Shown here piece by piece: positions 1 to 11,583 of a stretch of DNA of 64,000 nt (positions within the stretch are counted from its first letter, which is position 1; every line of letters begins with the position of its first letter). Source of the DNA: Adiantum capillus-veneris (Eukaryota > Streptophyta > Polypodiopsida > Polypodiales > Pteridaceae). A model generated the notes under the pieces. It had not been told where the DNA came from. It saw only the letters and a list, made by a program, of their open reading frames with translations, and searched no databases. The translations under genes were made by a program, and so were the position numbers. The stretch spans positions 150,154,107 to 150,218,106 of the forward strand of contig CM043963.1 in assembly GCA_014529385.2 (NCBI GenBank), read 5' to 3'.

Positions 1-12
1 TACGGCTTTCTA

Positions 13-1010
13 CATATGGCATACCGAAGTGGAAGAAGGATATGTCACCTATAGAAAATGCTAGAAATCCAGATGGTTCACTTCAAAGAGTAAATCCAGA
101 TCGTTCACTTCAGAGATTGATAATGACACAATTTGTTCTAATGAGTAGCATAGGACCATGCTTGATTCCATCCCTTTAGAGTTGAATCCTCCTTGTGAAG
201 ATCCCATGTTAGAAACATGAGAGTGGCATCCCACTAAGGAACTTCATGGTGTATGGGTCTTTGTGTATGACATGCCGGTGAGTAAATATAGATGGTTCAC
301 TTCAAAGAGTTATAATGACACAATTGGTTCTAGCCAAAAAATTGAGAGCAACAACACAGGACCATGCTTGCTTCCATCCCATGAGAGTAGAATCTTCCTT
401 GGGAAGCTCCCATGCTAGAGAGTGGGATCTCACCAAGGAACTTCATGGTATATAGATTTGCATATGACATGTCAGAGAAGTCCACTTTAGAGAGATGGTT
501 TACTTCAGAGGGTTGCTTCACTTAGGAGCTTCACCATGTACTACTCTCTGCGTACCTGGGGCGGTCACTTAACGATAATCATAGTAGGTGACACATCCTT
601 CTTCCACTTTTGCATGTCATGCGAAGAGAGCCATACACCTTGGAGTTCTTGAGTGAGATCTCACTTTGTTTTTGCTTGCATGGGATCTTCCCAAGGACGA
701 TTTAGATCCTTTGGGATGGAATAAGCATGATTCTTTGATGCTGCTCTAAAAACTCTCACCTCTTTTTTGGCTACAGCACATTGTAGCATTGGAGCTCTTT
801 GAAGTGAACCACCTGTATTTCTTATGGTTTCCCTCTGAAGAAGGTTGGTTCATCCTCATTCAGCTTCATTTCAAGTTCCTCTTCGGCGCCTTTGTCGCAC
901 GTGATAATGTTTTCCTAGAAGATCCATTTTCTTCCTTCTCACTCTAAGTTGCTCAGTTCTCATGAACTTCTTCCACTCCGGCACATCATACGTAGACCCA
1001 AGGTAGTCAC
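13..1010. repeat. Complex repeat, direct and inverted copies
   Basis: A unit of about 200 bp recurs. Shared landmarks in order are GTGGAAGAAGG, GGTTCACTTCAA, ATAATGACACAAT, GACCATGCTTG, TTCCATCCC, AAGGAACTTCATGG and ATGACATGCCGG. One copy lies at about 72-274 and a second, same orientation, at about 290-480. A third copy at about 584-815 is inverted: TAGGTGACACATCCTTCTTCC at 584 onward mirrors GGAAGAAGGATATGTCACCTA near 31-51. A fourth, partial inverted copy sits at about 960-1010. Copies differ by many substitutions, so the array is old. It could be a fold-back element arm, a satellite remnant or an inverted duplication. No protein is evident. Confidence 0.6.
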
Positions 1011-2852
1011 TTTTCAAAATGTGTATCATATCACATGAGTTGATTGGAGAGGATTATTAATTTCCCAAAATGTATACTATTATGTATGCATTAGAGGAGG
1101 GTGGGTGTTTTTCAAATAGGCATGTAGTGTAAATATGATATACATATTGAGGTAATATTAATAACTTCTTGAATGCACGTGATCTAGAGAGATTTTGATT
1201 CATCAACCTTATGAGTAAATTAATCTGTTTATTTGGAGAATTTGCAATCCAAAATTTTGCCTTTGAGAAACTACAAAAGGACAACGCTATGTAAACCTTT
1301 TATCTTAAGAAGCTATTCAAAGCATTTAAGCATGGTGATGAGCTAGGGCTTCTTTACAAATAGGTCTTTTGGTGCCCACCCTCCGTCTCATGAGTGGGGA
1401 GTCTCACAACAGGGGAGTTTTGTGGGGGCACCCTCAAGTGGTGGAAGCAAGATCACGCAAGACTGCACGTGTTTGGTGCACATGGTATAGGGATCTCTCT
1501 CCAATGTTTCCCCAACCCCCCACCCCTTCTCCCATTTTTGGAGTTAGTGGAGGCCACCCCTTTGAGCTTTGTGAAGAGCATAAATGGTGGCCAGATCCAA
1601 TTGGAGAACATTGATGTGCTTGGGGTGAAGTTGCCAAAGGAGGAGTGGAATGGTGGTGGTAGCAACGAACCACTTCTTGGTAGCCTTGGGCTCTTCTACT
1701 TCGTGTTTTGAAGTTGCATAGCTCACCTCAAAATCTTGGTTCCCAGTGGTCATCTTATTCGCGCGGTTAATGAAGGTACTTGTCTTTTGTATTTGTTGGT
1801 TTTTCTTGTTATGCTGGGTGTTGGCTAGTATTTGGGTCATATGCATCTCAGGCTAGGGTGACATATCCCTTGCGGGGGTGGATTGCATGGCACAATACTT
1901 GTTTAATATGGTTTGAGGTTGTATGAAACTTGAGGTGGGTGGATTAGGTTAATCAAGGTTATGTTATAACGGCTATGTGCTTCCATGTAAAAGGCCCTAT
2001 TTGATGGAATAATATGTGTGTCATTATGTACTTTCTATCTCTATATGGCATCCATGGCTTGATCTAAGCATGTAAGTGCTATAATGCTTTTTGCTATTAT
2101 ATAATCTCTCCACTTACATTTGTGAGTATGTCTTTAAAAAAAGATATGCAAAGCATTTGTTAAAAAGTAGATAGTGCATAGACTAAGTGAGTGCCATGCA
2201 TAAGTATGGTGGAGAGTTGGCAAATTGTCTCTCCTAAATTTATAAGAAACGAAAGTAGTGCCTTGCCTTGTAGTCTAGGGCCTACTACATATGCATGGCA
2301 TTCAAAAACGAGTTAGAAAACCTAGAATTCTTATTTGTAAGTTGATGTTTCCATTTGATTTTGTCACTTTGTTACTAGTGCAATTCAATTTGATAAAAGA
2401 GATGTAAATTGAAGGAGTCTACTCATCAAGAATATTCTCAAATAGCTACATCTAGCAATTAGAATCCAACCATAAATAATATCACTTTATACATCAACAA
2501 ATGTTCATTTTGAAAAGGGAATTAACTTAGCGACCTCCCTTCACTATGGCTAAAAGGACAAAACAATCGACACAAGCTTTATCTCAACCACCTGGATCAC
2601 ACCTTGAGGAGCCTGATCATTGAAAAAGGCATCAAGCCAGAATTAATTAAAACTGGGAAGTTGGTAAGCTACATCATACTAAGTGGAGTTGAAGACACTA
2701 ACACGTCCGTTTTCTAAAGTGCTTCTCCCCTAGACATCAGGATGGTTGCCCGGACTGATGCTCACTGACCAGTGTGAACCGCCCTTACTATCAATCTTAA
2801 TTTTATAATGTATATTTCTTTGCGAAAGAGACCATCCTTACAATTATTTGAG
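1011..2852. other. Unassigned non-coding stretch
   Basis: No coding region or element end could be supported. Overlapping short open frames at 1369-1846 on both strands show no recognisable domain and overlap each other in several frames, which is expected of random open frames in GC-richer DNA. The stretch is otherwise AT-rich. Confidence 0.5.
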
Positions 2853-3080
2853 TGTTGGAATTAGGGTTGCAGAGAAACGCACACAGCTTGGAGAAGACGA
2901 AGGAAGCTCAAGGCACACAATAGAGAGTGTGTTACTTAGTGTGCAATGGAAAGATAGATAGCCCTAGAGTGATGGGCGTATATACAATGCTCGGGGGGGA
3001 AAAACCTCCTAAAGAGGGAAAAAATGCTCCGGTGGTCCTAGTGTGTTCACACACATCACTACCACATGTATATGGTAACA
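2853..3080 (-). repeat. 3' LTR of copia-0
   Basis: On the plus strand the segment runs TGTTGGAATT ... TATGGTAACA, giving TG/CA ends and short inverted termini (TGTTGG / GTAACA is imperfect). On the minus strand it is immediately preceded by the purine-rich tract AGAGGGGATT (about 3081-3090), the expected polypurine primer. Length is 228 bp. Only one copy exists in the window, so the 5' boundary is inferred from the termini alone. Confidence 0.55.
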
Positions 3081-3155
3081 AATCCCCTCTGGAGTGATGC
3101 GGTGAACGAGAGCTGGCACATGAGTAAAGGGAAGTGCCATGCCCTGAGGACATGA

Positions 3156-3885
3156 TCAGTCCACAAAGGGGAGTAAGCCCAAAGCTTTGCGGAAAGCTTC
3201 AAGCTTCTCATGAGACAATGCCTTTGTGAAAAGATCTGCAAGGTTCTCATGAGACAATGCCTTTGTGAAAAGATCTGCAAGGTTGTCCCGTGTTGGCACA
3301 TAAGCCAAGCTGATCTCTCCTGCTGAGAGCCTCTCCCTGACATAGTGGTAATGCACCTCAATGTGCTTTGTGCGAGCATGAAAAAGTGGGTCCTTGCAGC
3401 GCTCTAACTGTCAGTGTAGATAGTGTTGGAAGTGTCATGTCCAACACCCAAATCAACCATAAGGCGTCTGAGCCATACACACTCAACCGTAGCTATGAAC
3501 ATAGCCTTGTACTCAGCTTCTTACGCAACCATGATATACATGAACTGCCAAGCATGAAACAAAAACCACTTGTGGACACTCGCGTGTCAAAACAACCAGC
3601 CCAATCTGAGTCCGAAAGAGCATGTATGTCTGGTGGCAATGATCCCCCCTTGGGATAAAACAAGCCAAGATGTAAAGTGCCACTAAGGTAGCGGAAAATC
3701 CTCTTAACAGCCTGCAAATGCTTAGACCCTGGGCTATGCATAAATCTGCTGGCCTGTGAGACTGCAAACTGAATATCTGGCCTCTTGTTGCATAGATAAA
3801 TGAGGCAGCCAACAGCACTTTGGTAAAGAGTGACATCAGCAGGATCTCTAGCATCATGTAGACTCAACTTCAAACCTGTTTCCAT
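3156..3885 (-). pseudogene. copia-0 RNase H / RT C-terminus
   Basis: The segment encodes the end of reverse transcriptase and the RNase H domain, which degrades the RNA of the RNA-DNA hybrid. Visible signatures are an RT tail ending in KRIFRYLSGTLHLG, the RNase H motif ALSDSDWAGCFDTR, and the C-terminal NLADLFTKALSHE block. The frame shifts several times. NLADLFTKALSHE occurs twice in tandem because of a 42-bp direct duplication at about 3207-3290, which is not a normal feature of the domain. Confidence 0.8.
3207..3290. repeat. 42-bp tandem duplication in RNase H
   Basis: The block containing TTCTCATGAGACAATGCC and TTTGTGAAAAGATCTGCAAGG occurs twice head to tail. The duplication keeps the reading frame (14 codons) and repeats the protein block NLADLFTKALSHE. 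Confidence 0.8.
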
Positions 3886-3949
3886 GGGAGTGGCAATAGG
3901 TTTGCAATCCTCAAGTCAAAACTTACATAGAAATGTCTCTATGTAACTT

Positions 3950-4790
3950 TTTTGACACAAGGCAATACCACCATCACACTGCTTAAACTGTATACCCAAG
4001 TAATGATGCAACAGCCCCCAAATCTTTCATCTTGAAAGTAGCATTCAAATCAGACTTAAATTCAGCAATATGTCTCTCATTTGGTCCAGTGATGACAAGC
4101 AAATCATCGACATAAAGAACCACAATGAGAAGTACATCACCCTCACGCTTTACATACAATGTGCTTTCTGTTGGACTGTTACGAAAGCCTCATTTAACCA
4201 AATGAGTGTCAGCTTTCTCATACCAAGCACGAGGAGATTGCTTCAACCCATACAAAGCCTTCTTACATCTGCACACTTTGTCCTCTTGTCCTTTTATGAC
4301 AAAACCGAGGCTGAGTTACATAAACTTCCTCAAATATGTCACCATTCAAGAAAGCACTAACAATGTCTGATTGATGTACATCCCAACCAAAATGAGCTAC
4401 CAATGCACATAGAAAATGCACAGCAGTCATACGACAAGTGGGAGCAAAGGTCTCTCCATAATCTATGCCTTTTTGCTGTGCAGAACCCTTTGCAACAAGT
4501 CGAGCCTTATGGCGATCGATCTCACCATCCGGCTTGCGTTTCAAATTGTAAACCCACTTCGTACCAATGGCCTTTTTTCTAGGAGGCAAATCACATAAAG
4601 TCCATGTGTCATTTTCTATAAGTGCATCATATTCTGATTGCATGGCAGCCATCCAATTTTCTGAGTTTTGCTTCATCAAAAGACAGAGGCTCCTCAACAT
4701 CATGTAAGCTAGACACAACCAAAGCATAACAATCTGATGCATAAGATGCATGGCGAGAGCCTGAACGAGTACGACTAGACAAAGGTGCAT
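3950..4790 (-). pseudogene. copia-0 reverse transcriptase
   Basis: Copia-type reverse transcriptase. The N-terminal core reads WTLCDLPPRKKAIGTKWVY, then HKARLVAKG, ETFAPTCRMT and QSDIVSAFLNGDI, the usual start of the copia RT with the first catalytic Asp in the DIVSAFLNG block. The second catalytic motif, LYVDDLL, is intact in the translation around 4090-4115. Frameshifts separate the two halves near 4263, so no functional enzyme is encoded. Upstream on the minus strand (4800-5076) is the variable linker between integrase and RT. Confidence 0.85.
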
Positions 4791-5124
4791 TCAATTTACT
4801 ATCACGCAAAGTGTGCACCAGCCATTTTGGCATACCTCTAGCCTTCTCATTTTCAGCCCTTTCCTCATCAATTACATCATGTACATCTGCATCATTAATA
4901 GGCTGATCTGTAACATTTTCAGAAACCCCCATAGGCTGTACATTTGCCTCATTGGAAATTACATTCGTATTTCCACCACTGAAAAGAGGAAACAAAGTGT
5001 CATAGATGTCGTGTGAGCTTACATTATTGTCTCTAGTACATGACAACAAGGACTGAACAGAATCTTCCACAAACACTACATCCCGTGAAACCAGAATACG
5101 CTTTGTTTGCGGATGATATAACCT

Positions 5125-6246
5125 CTAACCTTTGCTTTCAACACTATAACCAACAAAAATACATTTGATCGCCTTATCATCCAATTTTCTGCGTTGTGTT
5201 TGTGGCACCAAAGCATATGCCAAACAACCAAAAACACGCATGTGCTCAATAGAAGGATTTCTATCATGCCATGCTTCATATGGAGTAATAGACTGCAAAG
5301 CTTTCGTAGGACACCTGTTAAGTACATAAGTGGCACACATGATGGCCTCAAGCCAAAAAGAATGCGGCAAAGCTTGACTTTTGACCATACATCGTGCCAT
5401 TTCCGTCAGTGACCAGCTTTTCCTCTCAACAATACCATTTTGTTGAGGTGTATAAGCGACTCTACATTGATGTTTTATCCCACGACTAGCCAGAAATGCA
5501 TTAAATTCATGAGACATATACTCCCTCTCTCGATCGGAACGGAGGGTGCCCATAGTACTTTTCGAGACATTTTCAGCCATAGCCAGAAATTGCTTGAAGC
5601 ACATAAAAACTTTGGACTTCTCTTTGAGCGGAAATACCCATGCATGCCTGGAGTAATCATCAATGAAAGTCATGAAGTAAAGGTAATTGCCCAAGGACGG
5701 AGTGTGCATGGGCCCACAAACATCACTATGCACAAGCTGCAACCTGCATGTGGCCCGAACTGAACCATCCTTTGGAAACTTAGAACGCTGCATCTTACCC
5801 AAAATAAAACCTTCACAAACATGTTTGACAGGTGCTTCAAGAGGTGGCAAAGAAGCAAGCATATCAGATTTCTGCAAATGCAGCAAATTCGCAAAATTCA
5901 AATGACCAAAACGTGCATGCGAAAGTTTTGCATCTGAAATAGCCCTTGAATATGCAATAGCATTTGCAAAATTTTGTCCACACTTGTCATACAAAGTGAG
6001 CTTATACAGCCCACGGCACAAAAGGCCAGATGCAACAATTTCATAATCAAAACTAAGATCATAAACTATACATATGTCATCCACAAATTTGACTACAAGT
6101 CCGAGTCTAGCGAGTGCGGATACAAACAAGAGATTCTTTTTGATCCCAGGTACATAAAGTGCATCAATATGAAGGAATTGCCATTTGCAGAAGTAAGCAC
6201 AATCTTTCCAACTCCCTGAACTGGATAAGAGGCATTGTTGGCACAA
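5125..6246 (-). pseudogene. copia-0 integrase
   Basis: A long open frame (373 codons) covering the copia integrase, which joins cDNA to the host chromosome. The zinc-binding HHCC module shows HARFGH for the two His, but the Cys pair reads C-E-G-F, so the last Cys is lost. The three catalytic acidic residues appear kept: Asp in VHSDVCGPM, Asp in LRSDRERE, Glu in QQNGIVERK. The usual GGE after the second Asp has become ERE. The C-terminal copia block with MRVFGCLAY and IFVGYS is present. The frame is open but the flanking domains are not. Confidence 0.85.
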
Positions 6247-6611
6247 GTGGTTGAATTCCTATGAGGGACAGACTCGAGAGAGGTAAACAATTCATGATGT
6301 GAGGTAATATGCTTTGTAGCACCACTGTCGAAATACCACACATGTGAATCTGCAGCAACTGACAAGCGTGCATCATGGACAACAGGATTGTAAGTGCACT
6401 CTGCTCCAAAAGCCCGTTCTGCATCAACATCAGCATTACAGTCTCCTTTCATAGAAGACTCAACAATGGCCGCATTTGTAGTGGAACCAGCATTTGTAGT
6501 GGAACCAGCATTTGCAGTGGAACCACCCTCTTTCTTCTTAGCCCCCTTGGCCTTCAACTTAGGACACGACTTGATCAAGTGATCATTAGCTTTACAATAA
6601 TGGCAACACAT
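6093..6611 (-). pseudogene. copia-0 gag zinc knuckle and protease
   Basis: The segment starts with a CCHC knuckle (C-H-Y-C-K-A-N-D-H-L-I-K-S-C), the RNA-binding end of gag. A low-complexity spacer follows with three near-identical repeats of STTNAG. Then comes the protease active site WYFDSGATKHIT, containing the catalytic D-S-G. The 3' end overlaps the integrase frame region, where the frame shifts. Confidence 0.8.
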
Positions 6612-7010
6612 CTTCTTTTTTCCCTTATCACCCGAATTGCCAGACGAAGTGCTACCAGCAGAAGCATTGGGAATAGAAGTTTTTCCACTCGCAGTAGAAC
6701 CATAAGAAGTGGTTGCATTGTTGTTACCACCCTTTCTTTGAGAAGCAATAAAAGTTTGTTCAACTGCACGCTGTCTAGTCCTGTTTTTTCTAGAAAGTCA
6801 ACAGCAATGTGCATAATGCATCAAACTTGACAACTTCTGGATTTCCTTGGGTCATAAGTCTCCAAGTACTAGCAAAAGTCTGGTAAGAATCTGGTAAGGC
6901 ATCAAGAACAGTCTGCAAAAGGAAACTGTCTGAAATGACTTCACCTGCAGAAATAAGTTGCTCATTGATATCCTTGACACTAGCAAGGAAAGTGTCCATA
7001 TGTAGGCTTT
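6575..7010 (-). pseudogene. copia-0 gag, truncated
   Basis: Copia gag (UBN2-like) is recognised from INEQLISAGEVISDSFLLQ followed by LDALPDSYQTFASTW, the conserved central part of the capsid. The N-terminal half is absent: the sequence starts at the junction with the gypsy gag near 7010. Two frameshifts split the remainder. Confidence 0.75.
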
Positions 7011-7797
7011 CCATGTCTTTGGGGATTCGCCGTTACCACGAAGGCTAGCCCACCATTGACGAGCAGATTTCTGGAAGTTCATAGCTACATGACATAGCTT
7101 GGAGAACTCCGTGAAGACCTTGTCTCCAAAGGCCGCATCAAATTGCTGGATGAAGGCCAATACTTTGTCAGTAGCATCATAGGTGAGAAAAGAGATACTC
7201 TTTCCTCCCTCTTTGAATTTATTGAGCTTTTGAGACCTTCTCCACACAAGGTAGTATTTGCGATGTCCTCTCCTCTTCTATTCTAAAGGAGAATATCTAC
7301 TGCTCTCATCGGAAGGAGGAAGGTGAAGAAAAAGGAGAGGAGGGTGACCTCTTTCTTGCCTTTTTCTTCCTTTGTTTCCTCTCTTCCCTTTTGGAGTGAG
7401 GAGGAGAAGGACTATGGGTTGACCGTTTCCTCTTGGGAGGAGTTGGTGACCGTCTAGGCCGATGTCTTCATGGAGCCACATCTTGAGAGGAACTTAGGGA
7501 TTTGCTTCTTTCTCGTTCTTTGGATTCCTCCTCTCTTATGAGAGAGTCTCTTATTTTGGGAGTCTCATCAAGAGGCCTCCTAAGCTCTCTCTCCTCTTGA
7601 AGAGGAAGGGAAATCCCTTAAGCACAAAGTTGTTGAGTAACTTCGGCTTGCAAAGCAGGGTTGCCCATAGCTTGCTGCAACCTAGTAACAAGGTAATTAA
7701 CAAACATGGGGGCATCATCATTAGCACCTTCATGTGCAAAATCAAAGTTATCAATTTTTATTCTACTCTCTTGGTTATTGTCAGCCATGCTAATTAA
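7011..7797 (-). pseudogene. G copy A gag, N-terminal part
   Basis: The start codon at 7797 opens a product beginning MADNNQESRI, then NFDFAHEGANDDAP, closely matching the gag start of copy D at 52289. A basic Arg/Ser/Pro-rich segment follows (7260-7480), then the capsid core FKEGGKSISFLTYD, FIQQFDAAFGDK and QWWASLRGNG. Compared with copy D it lacks four residues after LTYD. Stops and frameshifts interrupt it, for example after TQQL. The last shared bases are ...AAAGACATGGAAA, after which sequence switches to copia gag in a different frame. Confidence 0.8.
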
Positions 7798-8179
7798 ACT
7801 TATGTATAGATTACTTTGTGCTTTGGTATCTTCAAAAACCTTACCTGCTACTCTGCTTTACCCTTGAAATTTAGTTCTCAAGTAGCCACACCCATGTTTA
7901 GAGTCTGTTGATTGCAAAGACTAGTGGAGAGGGTCTAACATTGCTCGGTTGATTATGGTTCATGTTGACCTTGCTTGTAGATCAATAATGGTTAAGGCAA
8001 AGGCAAGCCTCAAGAGACTCCATTATTAAGACTATAGTTCCCAATGGTGTACCTCGAACTAAGTCCTTCTCAACCAAGATAATAGATCCCTGTCCCACTT
8101 ACCCTATTGCAATGAACACCTCCAACCTTTCATGGAAAACTTAAGGACCTCTCTTCTTAAGCAAGAAAAGACAAACCAA

Positions 8180-8194
8180 TAGATCAGATACCAA
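8180..8194 (-). promoter_or_regulatory. Primer binding site, tRNA-iMet type
   Basis: On the minus strand the LTR ends in CATTACA and is followed by TTGGTATCTGATC, one mismatch from the plant initiator-Met primer consensus TGGTATCAGAGC in its core. Confidence 0.6.
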
Positions 8195-8992
8195 TGTAAT
8201 GAAAATTGCCTATGAACTTTGAGAATAGTGAATTAAGAGAATTACAGTGAGCATTTTCATGAGACTAATTTGAGAACATAGAGGGTGAACTTATTTAGCG
8301 GTAGCAACATAACCATTATCTTAATTAACTTGGCATGAACAATACTTTTGCAAGAGAAGGAATTTGAGTGAGCATTTTCATGAGACTACTTTGAGAACAT
8401 AGAGAGTGAACTTATTTAGCAGTAGCAACATAACCATTATACTTATTTAACTTGGCATGAAAAATACTTTCCCAAGAGAGAGAACTAGAGAACATGCCAA
8501 TAGTTGAGGACCGAATTTATGTGGAGCCGGTCCCCCCTCGAATAGGTTTTTGTATTATATATTCTCCCATCAAGGGAGAGACTTGGTACAATACAATCTT
8601 TGTGTTCCTTGTGACCTAAGTGATGCAATGGAGATGGAAAGCTTCATGCATCACGAGCATAACATAAACTGGTAAAGCATTAACCATCCCCGGCCTCAAT
8701 CTCAAGGCCTCAAACATCTTCAAAGGTGGAGAGAGCTAGCAGGGAATGGGGGTAGAGAAGAGGAAGAAGAAGTAATTTGCGAGAAAGAGATAGTTCCTCA
8801 CTTATCATCACTCTTCTTGCATAGCATAGCATGATAGCATAATAATGATGATGATGAAGATGGAAAGCTTAAGCATTGAAGCATGGCTATTGGTTGGATT
8901 TGCATTCCATAGCCAAGAGTGTTGGTGTAGGCTCTCAACTTCTCAACAAGCTTGGAGAAGGAGATGGAGCTCTTGCACTTTGCACCTCACAC

Positions 8993-9058
<66 letters not shown>

Positions 9059-9866
9059 TGTGTGTGTGTGTGTGTCACGAGAGTATACCCCCCAAGCTAG
9101 CCCCTAGCTTCCTTGTTCAAACCCCCCCTTGTAGCTCATGCTCGAAGTTGATTGGACCCCTTCAAGCCTAGCCAATCACATGCAGAGTGCATATCAAGTA
9201 ACCATGCTAGCCTTGGGACAAGTGTCCCCCTTTCCCCTTTGAGAGAGAGGACTTGATAAAGGCATAAACAATTAATTAAACTAATTAAAGTATCATTGGA
9301 CCCTTGAGAGGCCAATCAATTGGCTTGAGGCACCTTATGATGGCAACATGGAGAGGAAATTGACATGTTTCCATGTTGCTTCTTTAGGCAAGCCTGACTT
9401 GTGTGAGGGTGTGTGTGTTCTCTCTCATGCTCCTACAATGAGGGCTTGCCCCCCCCCCATGAGTAGGGATACTTGTTGACTTTTGGAACACCTTGAGCCC
9501 CTCAAGCACCTTAGTCATGGAGCACCTTAGCACCTTAGTCATTAAGCACCTCAAGCACCTTAGTCAGTAAGCACGACAAGCACCTCAAGCACAGCCCTAG
9601 CTTGCGTAAGGTCAAAGGACTTTTAACATTAACCTTTAGAGGTCTTTAATGAAGCTAACCCTAAGGTATTTAAGCTCCATTAGGTAGTCTTGCTCTTTGA
9701 CAGACCACCTCTCATTTGGACCCCTTTAACCTTGGCTCCATGTTGATATGGATCCATAAGCACATGTCTCTATTCTAACCCTTGTTCTCGTTTATATTTC
9801 CACATTAAATAATTAGTTTAATATGAGAAAACCATTTGGGTTGGTTAGATATTAGATTGTATGACA
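8195..9866 (-). repeat. 5' LTR of G copy A
   Basis: The minus-strand sequence begins TGTCATACAATCTAATATCT and ends CATTACA, matching the LTR of copy C (48986-50684) at both ends. Length 1672 bp. Internally it carries a GA/GT microsatellite (8996-9075) and an AAGCACCT-type minisatellite (about 9480-9610). Copy C has another array in the corresponding place. Confidence 0.8.
8996..9075. repeat. (GA)n-(GT)n microsatellite in LTR
   Basis: About 29 GA units followed after ACAGA by about 9 GT units. It lies inside the copy A LTR and is not matched by an array of this length in copies C or D. Confidence 0.95.
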
Positions 9867-10532
9867 CACTGTCTGGAACTTTGACTAGGAGGGGGGAGGC
9901 ATTTTGAATGTAGACCTAGTGATCAAAGAAAAAAGAGCATTGATTTATCGACTATCGTGTTGTAATTTGCGTTTGATTTCTCCTTTTTGACACAATTTTT
10001 TATTTTATGCCATGAGAGATGAGAAAATTCAAGAATAAGGGACAAATGCCAAAGATGAGCCCTTATATTTGTGTAAATATGGATATAATAATTCTTTTTG
10101 CTAAAAGTAATAATAAAAAGTGGAGCAATCCATCAAAAACTTACAGATAAAGACTTTTCTTTGGAAGTTGGCATTTTTAACTATTTAGCTGTTTTTTTAA
10201 AAATTCTTAATCAATTTTGCTATTTTCTAATTTTTGCGGTTTTTTATTGAATTTCTAAGCAATAAATGTCCCAAAAAACAAGAAATTTTAGGAAAACCAA
10301 GATACAGGTATATAGAATCCAAGAAGAGAGAGGAACTTTCAAAAATCAATTTGGGGAAATAATGATCGAGTTATGACTCAATTTGGATAAGCTACAAAAA
10401 CCATTTTTCAAAATGGCTTGAGTTGACAAAATGGATGGATCTGGTTCATACGGTGTCCAATTTCAAAAACCTTTGACCCAGTAGTCCATCAAAGTTGACG
10501 ATGCGGAAGCGTAGAAACCAAGGGGGGGAGGG

Positions 10533-10605
<73 letters not shown>

Positions 10606-11249
10606 CACATTGGGTAGTTCACTTGAGATGCCAAAACTCTAACACCCTCTTTGTAGCTCATAATGGACATAAATAGTGAGACCAAGTCGATGAAGAAGCT
10701 ACCATGTATACCACAGTAGAGGTACCTTTCACTGGATACACCTCGGATTTGCTACCCTCAACTTTGTTCCTTAGAAGAATTCCATCTTGAGCATTGATTT
10801 CCTTTCATAAATTTTGAATTGTAGACTACACTACATGTAAGAATCCCCATTCGTGAACTGTGAATAGATCACGTCCAATGTATGATACTCCAAGATAATG
10901 AACTGTGGAACACATCCTATCCACCATGATTCGACCAACAACAATGGGTTGGTGCACTCATCCATAGTGTTTTAGATATGCCTGATTGATTCCCTGCCAT
11001 ATGCATGTGCCTTGAACTCCGACATACAGGTTCAAACACCGATAACTTGAACTCCAACACAAGGGTCAAAATTAGTTATACAAAGCAATATTTGCCCCTC
11101 TTTGCCACTCAGAATCTTCTCTCTGGGTGAAGCTCGTGGCGGCATTGGTCTCCATGTGACTAGAAGGTAGGAGTCCTTGCCAGTATAGACTCCACAACCA
11201 ACTTGATTTTGACTCATTTCAAGGATGACATGAAATATGAGGGGGAGAG
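9867..11249. other. Unassigned stretch with GA microsatellite
   Basis: No gene found. It contains a (GA) array of about 33 units at 10537-10602, preceded by a G-rich run. AT-rich DNA at 10000-10300 shows no structure I could assign. Confidence 0.5.
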
Positions 11250-11583
11250 TGTTGGAAGATTCCAACATCAATGAATGCCAATTCTGTACCAAGAACAATT
11301 TTTATCTTTGTAATACAAACTGATTCTAATATTTTTGGCTAAAACCTATACCCCATGCTCATTTTGTAATTACGAGGAAATTAATGTTATGAGCCTGAGA
11401 TGTAACCCCTGTGATTATTGTGGCAAATTGATCCTTCGTACATAAAACCAGAGCCAAGCTATAAAAGGAAACTTTATAAAGGTTTTGAGGATCATTATTA
11501 TGAATGAAACGAGCAAATAAGGTTTTCCTCTATATACTGTGCGTTTCTTCTTTCTATTGTGAGCTATATTTCTTTGCACTACA
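11250..11583 (+). repeat. Putative LTR with TATA box
   Basis: The segment is immediately preceded by a polypurine tract (GAGGGGGAGAG) and starts TGTTGGAAGATTCCAACA, a self-complementary start typical of copia LTRs. It ends ...TTTGCACTACA. A TATA-like box CTATAAAAGG lies at 11459-11468, about two thirds along, where an LTR promoter is expected. No partner copy and no coding domains are visible in the window, so it would be the 3' LTR of a lost or unrecognisable element. Confidence 0.45.

Larger units (their letters stand above)
2853..7010 (-). mobile_element. Ty1/copia element copia-0, lacking its 5' LTR
   Basis: Read on the minus strand the order is gag, protease, integrase, reverse transcriptase, RNase H, 3' LTR, which is the Ty1/copia order. 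Coding frames are broken into many pieces. The 3' LTR (2853-3080) and a purine tract beside it are present. There is no 5' LTR, primer site or gag N-terminus: at about 7010 the copia gag joins directly, out of frame, to the gag of a gypsy element. A related fragment lies at 38548-39615. Confidence 0.85.
7011..9866 (-). mobile_element. Ty3/gypsy family G, copy A (5' end)
   Basis: Minus-strand element with 5' LTR (8195-9866), primer site, a leader of about 400 bp (7798-8180) and the N-terminal part of gag (7011-7797). Everything downstream of gag is replaced by copia-0. The same family is found at 39616-40279 (LTR only), 45952-50684 and 51111-64000. Confidence 0.85.

Noticed and set aside
1369-1846. 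Cluster of overlapping open frames on both strands
   Set aside because: Frames overlap in conflicting directions, are short, and show no recognisable domain or splice context.
4070-4598. Plus-strand open frames over copia-0 RT
   Set aside because: They are antisense shadows of the minus-strand reverse transcriptase.
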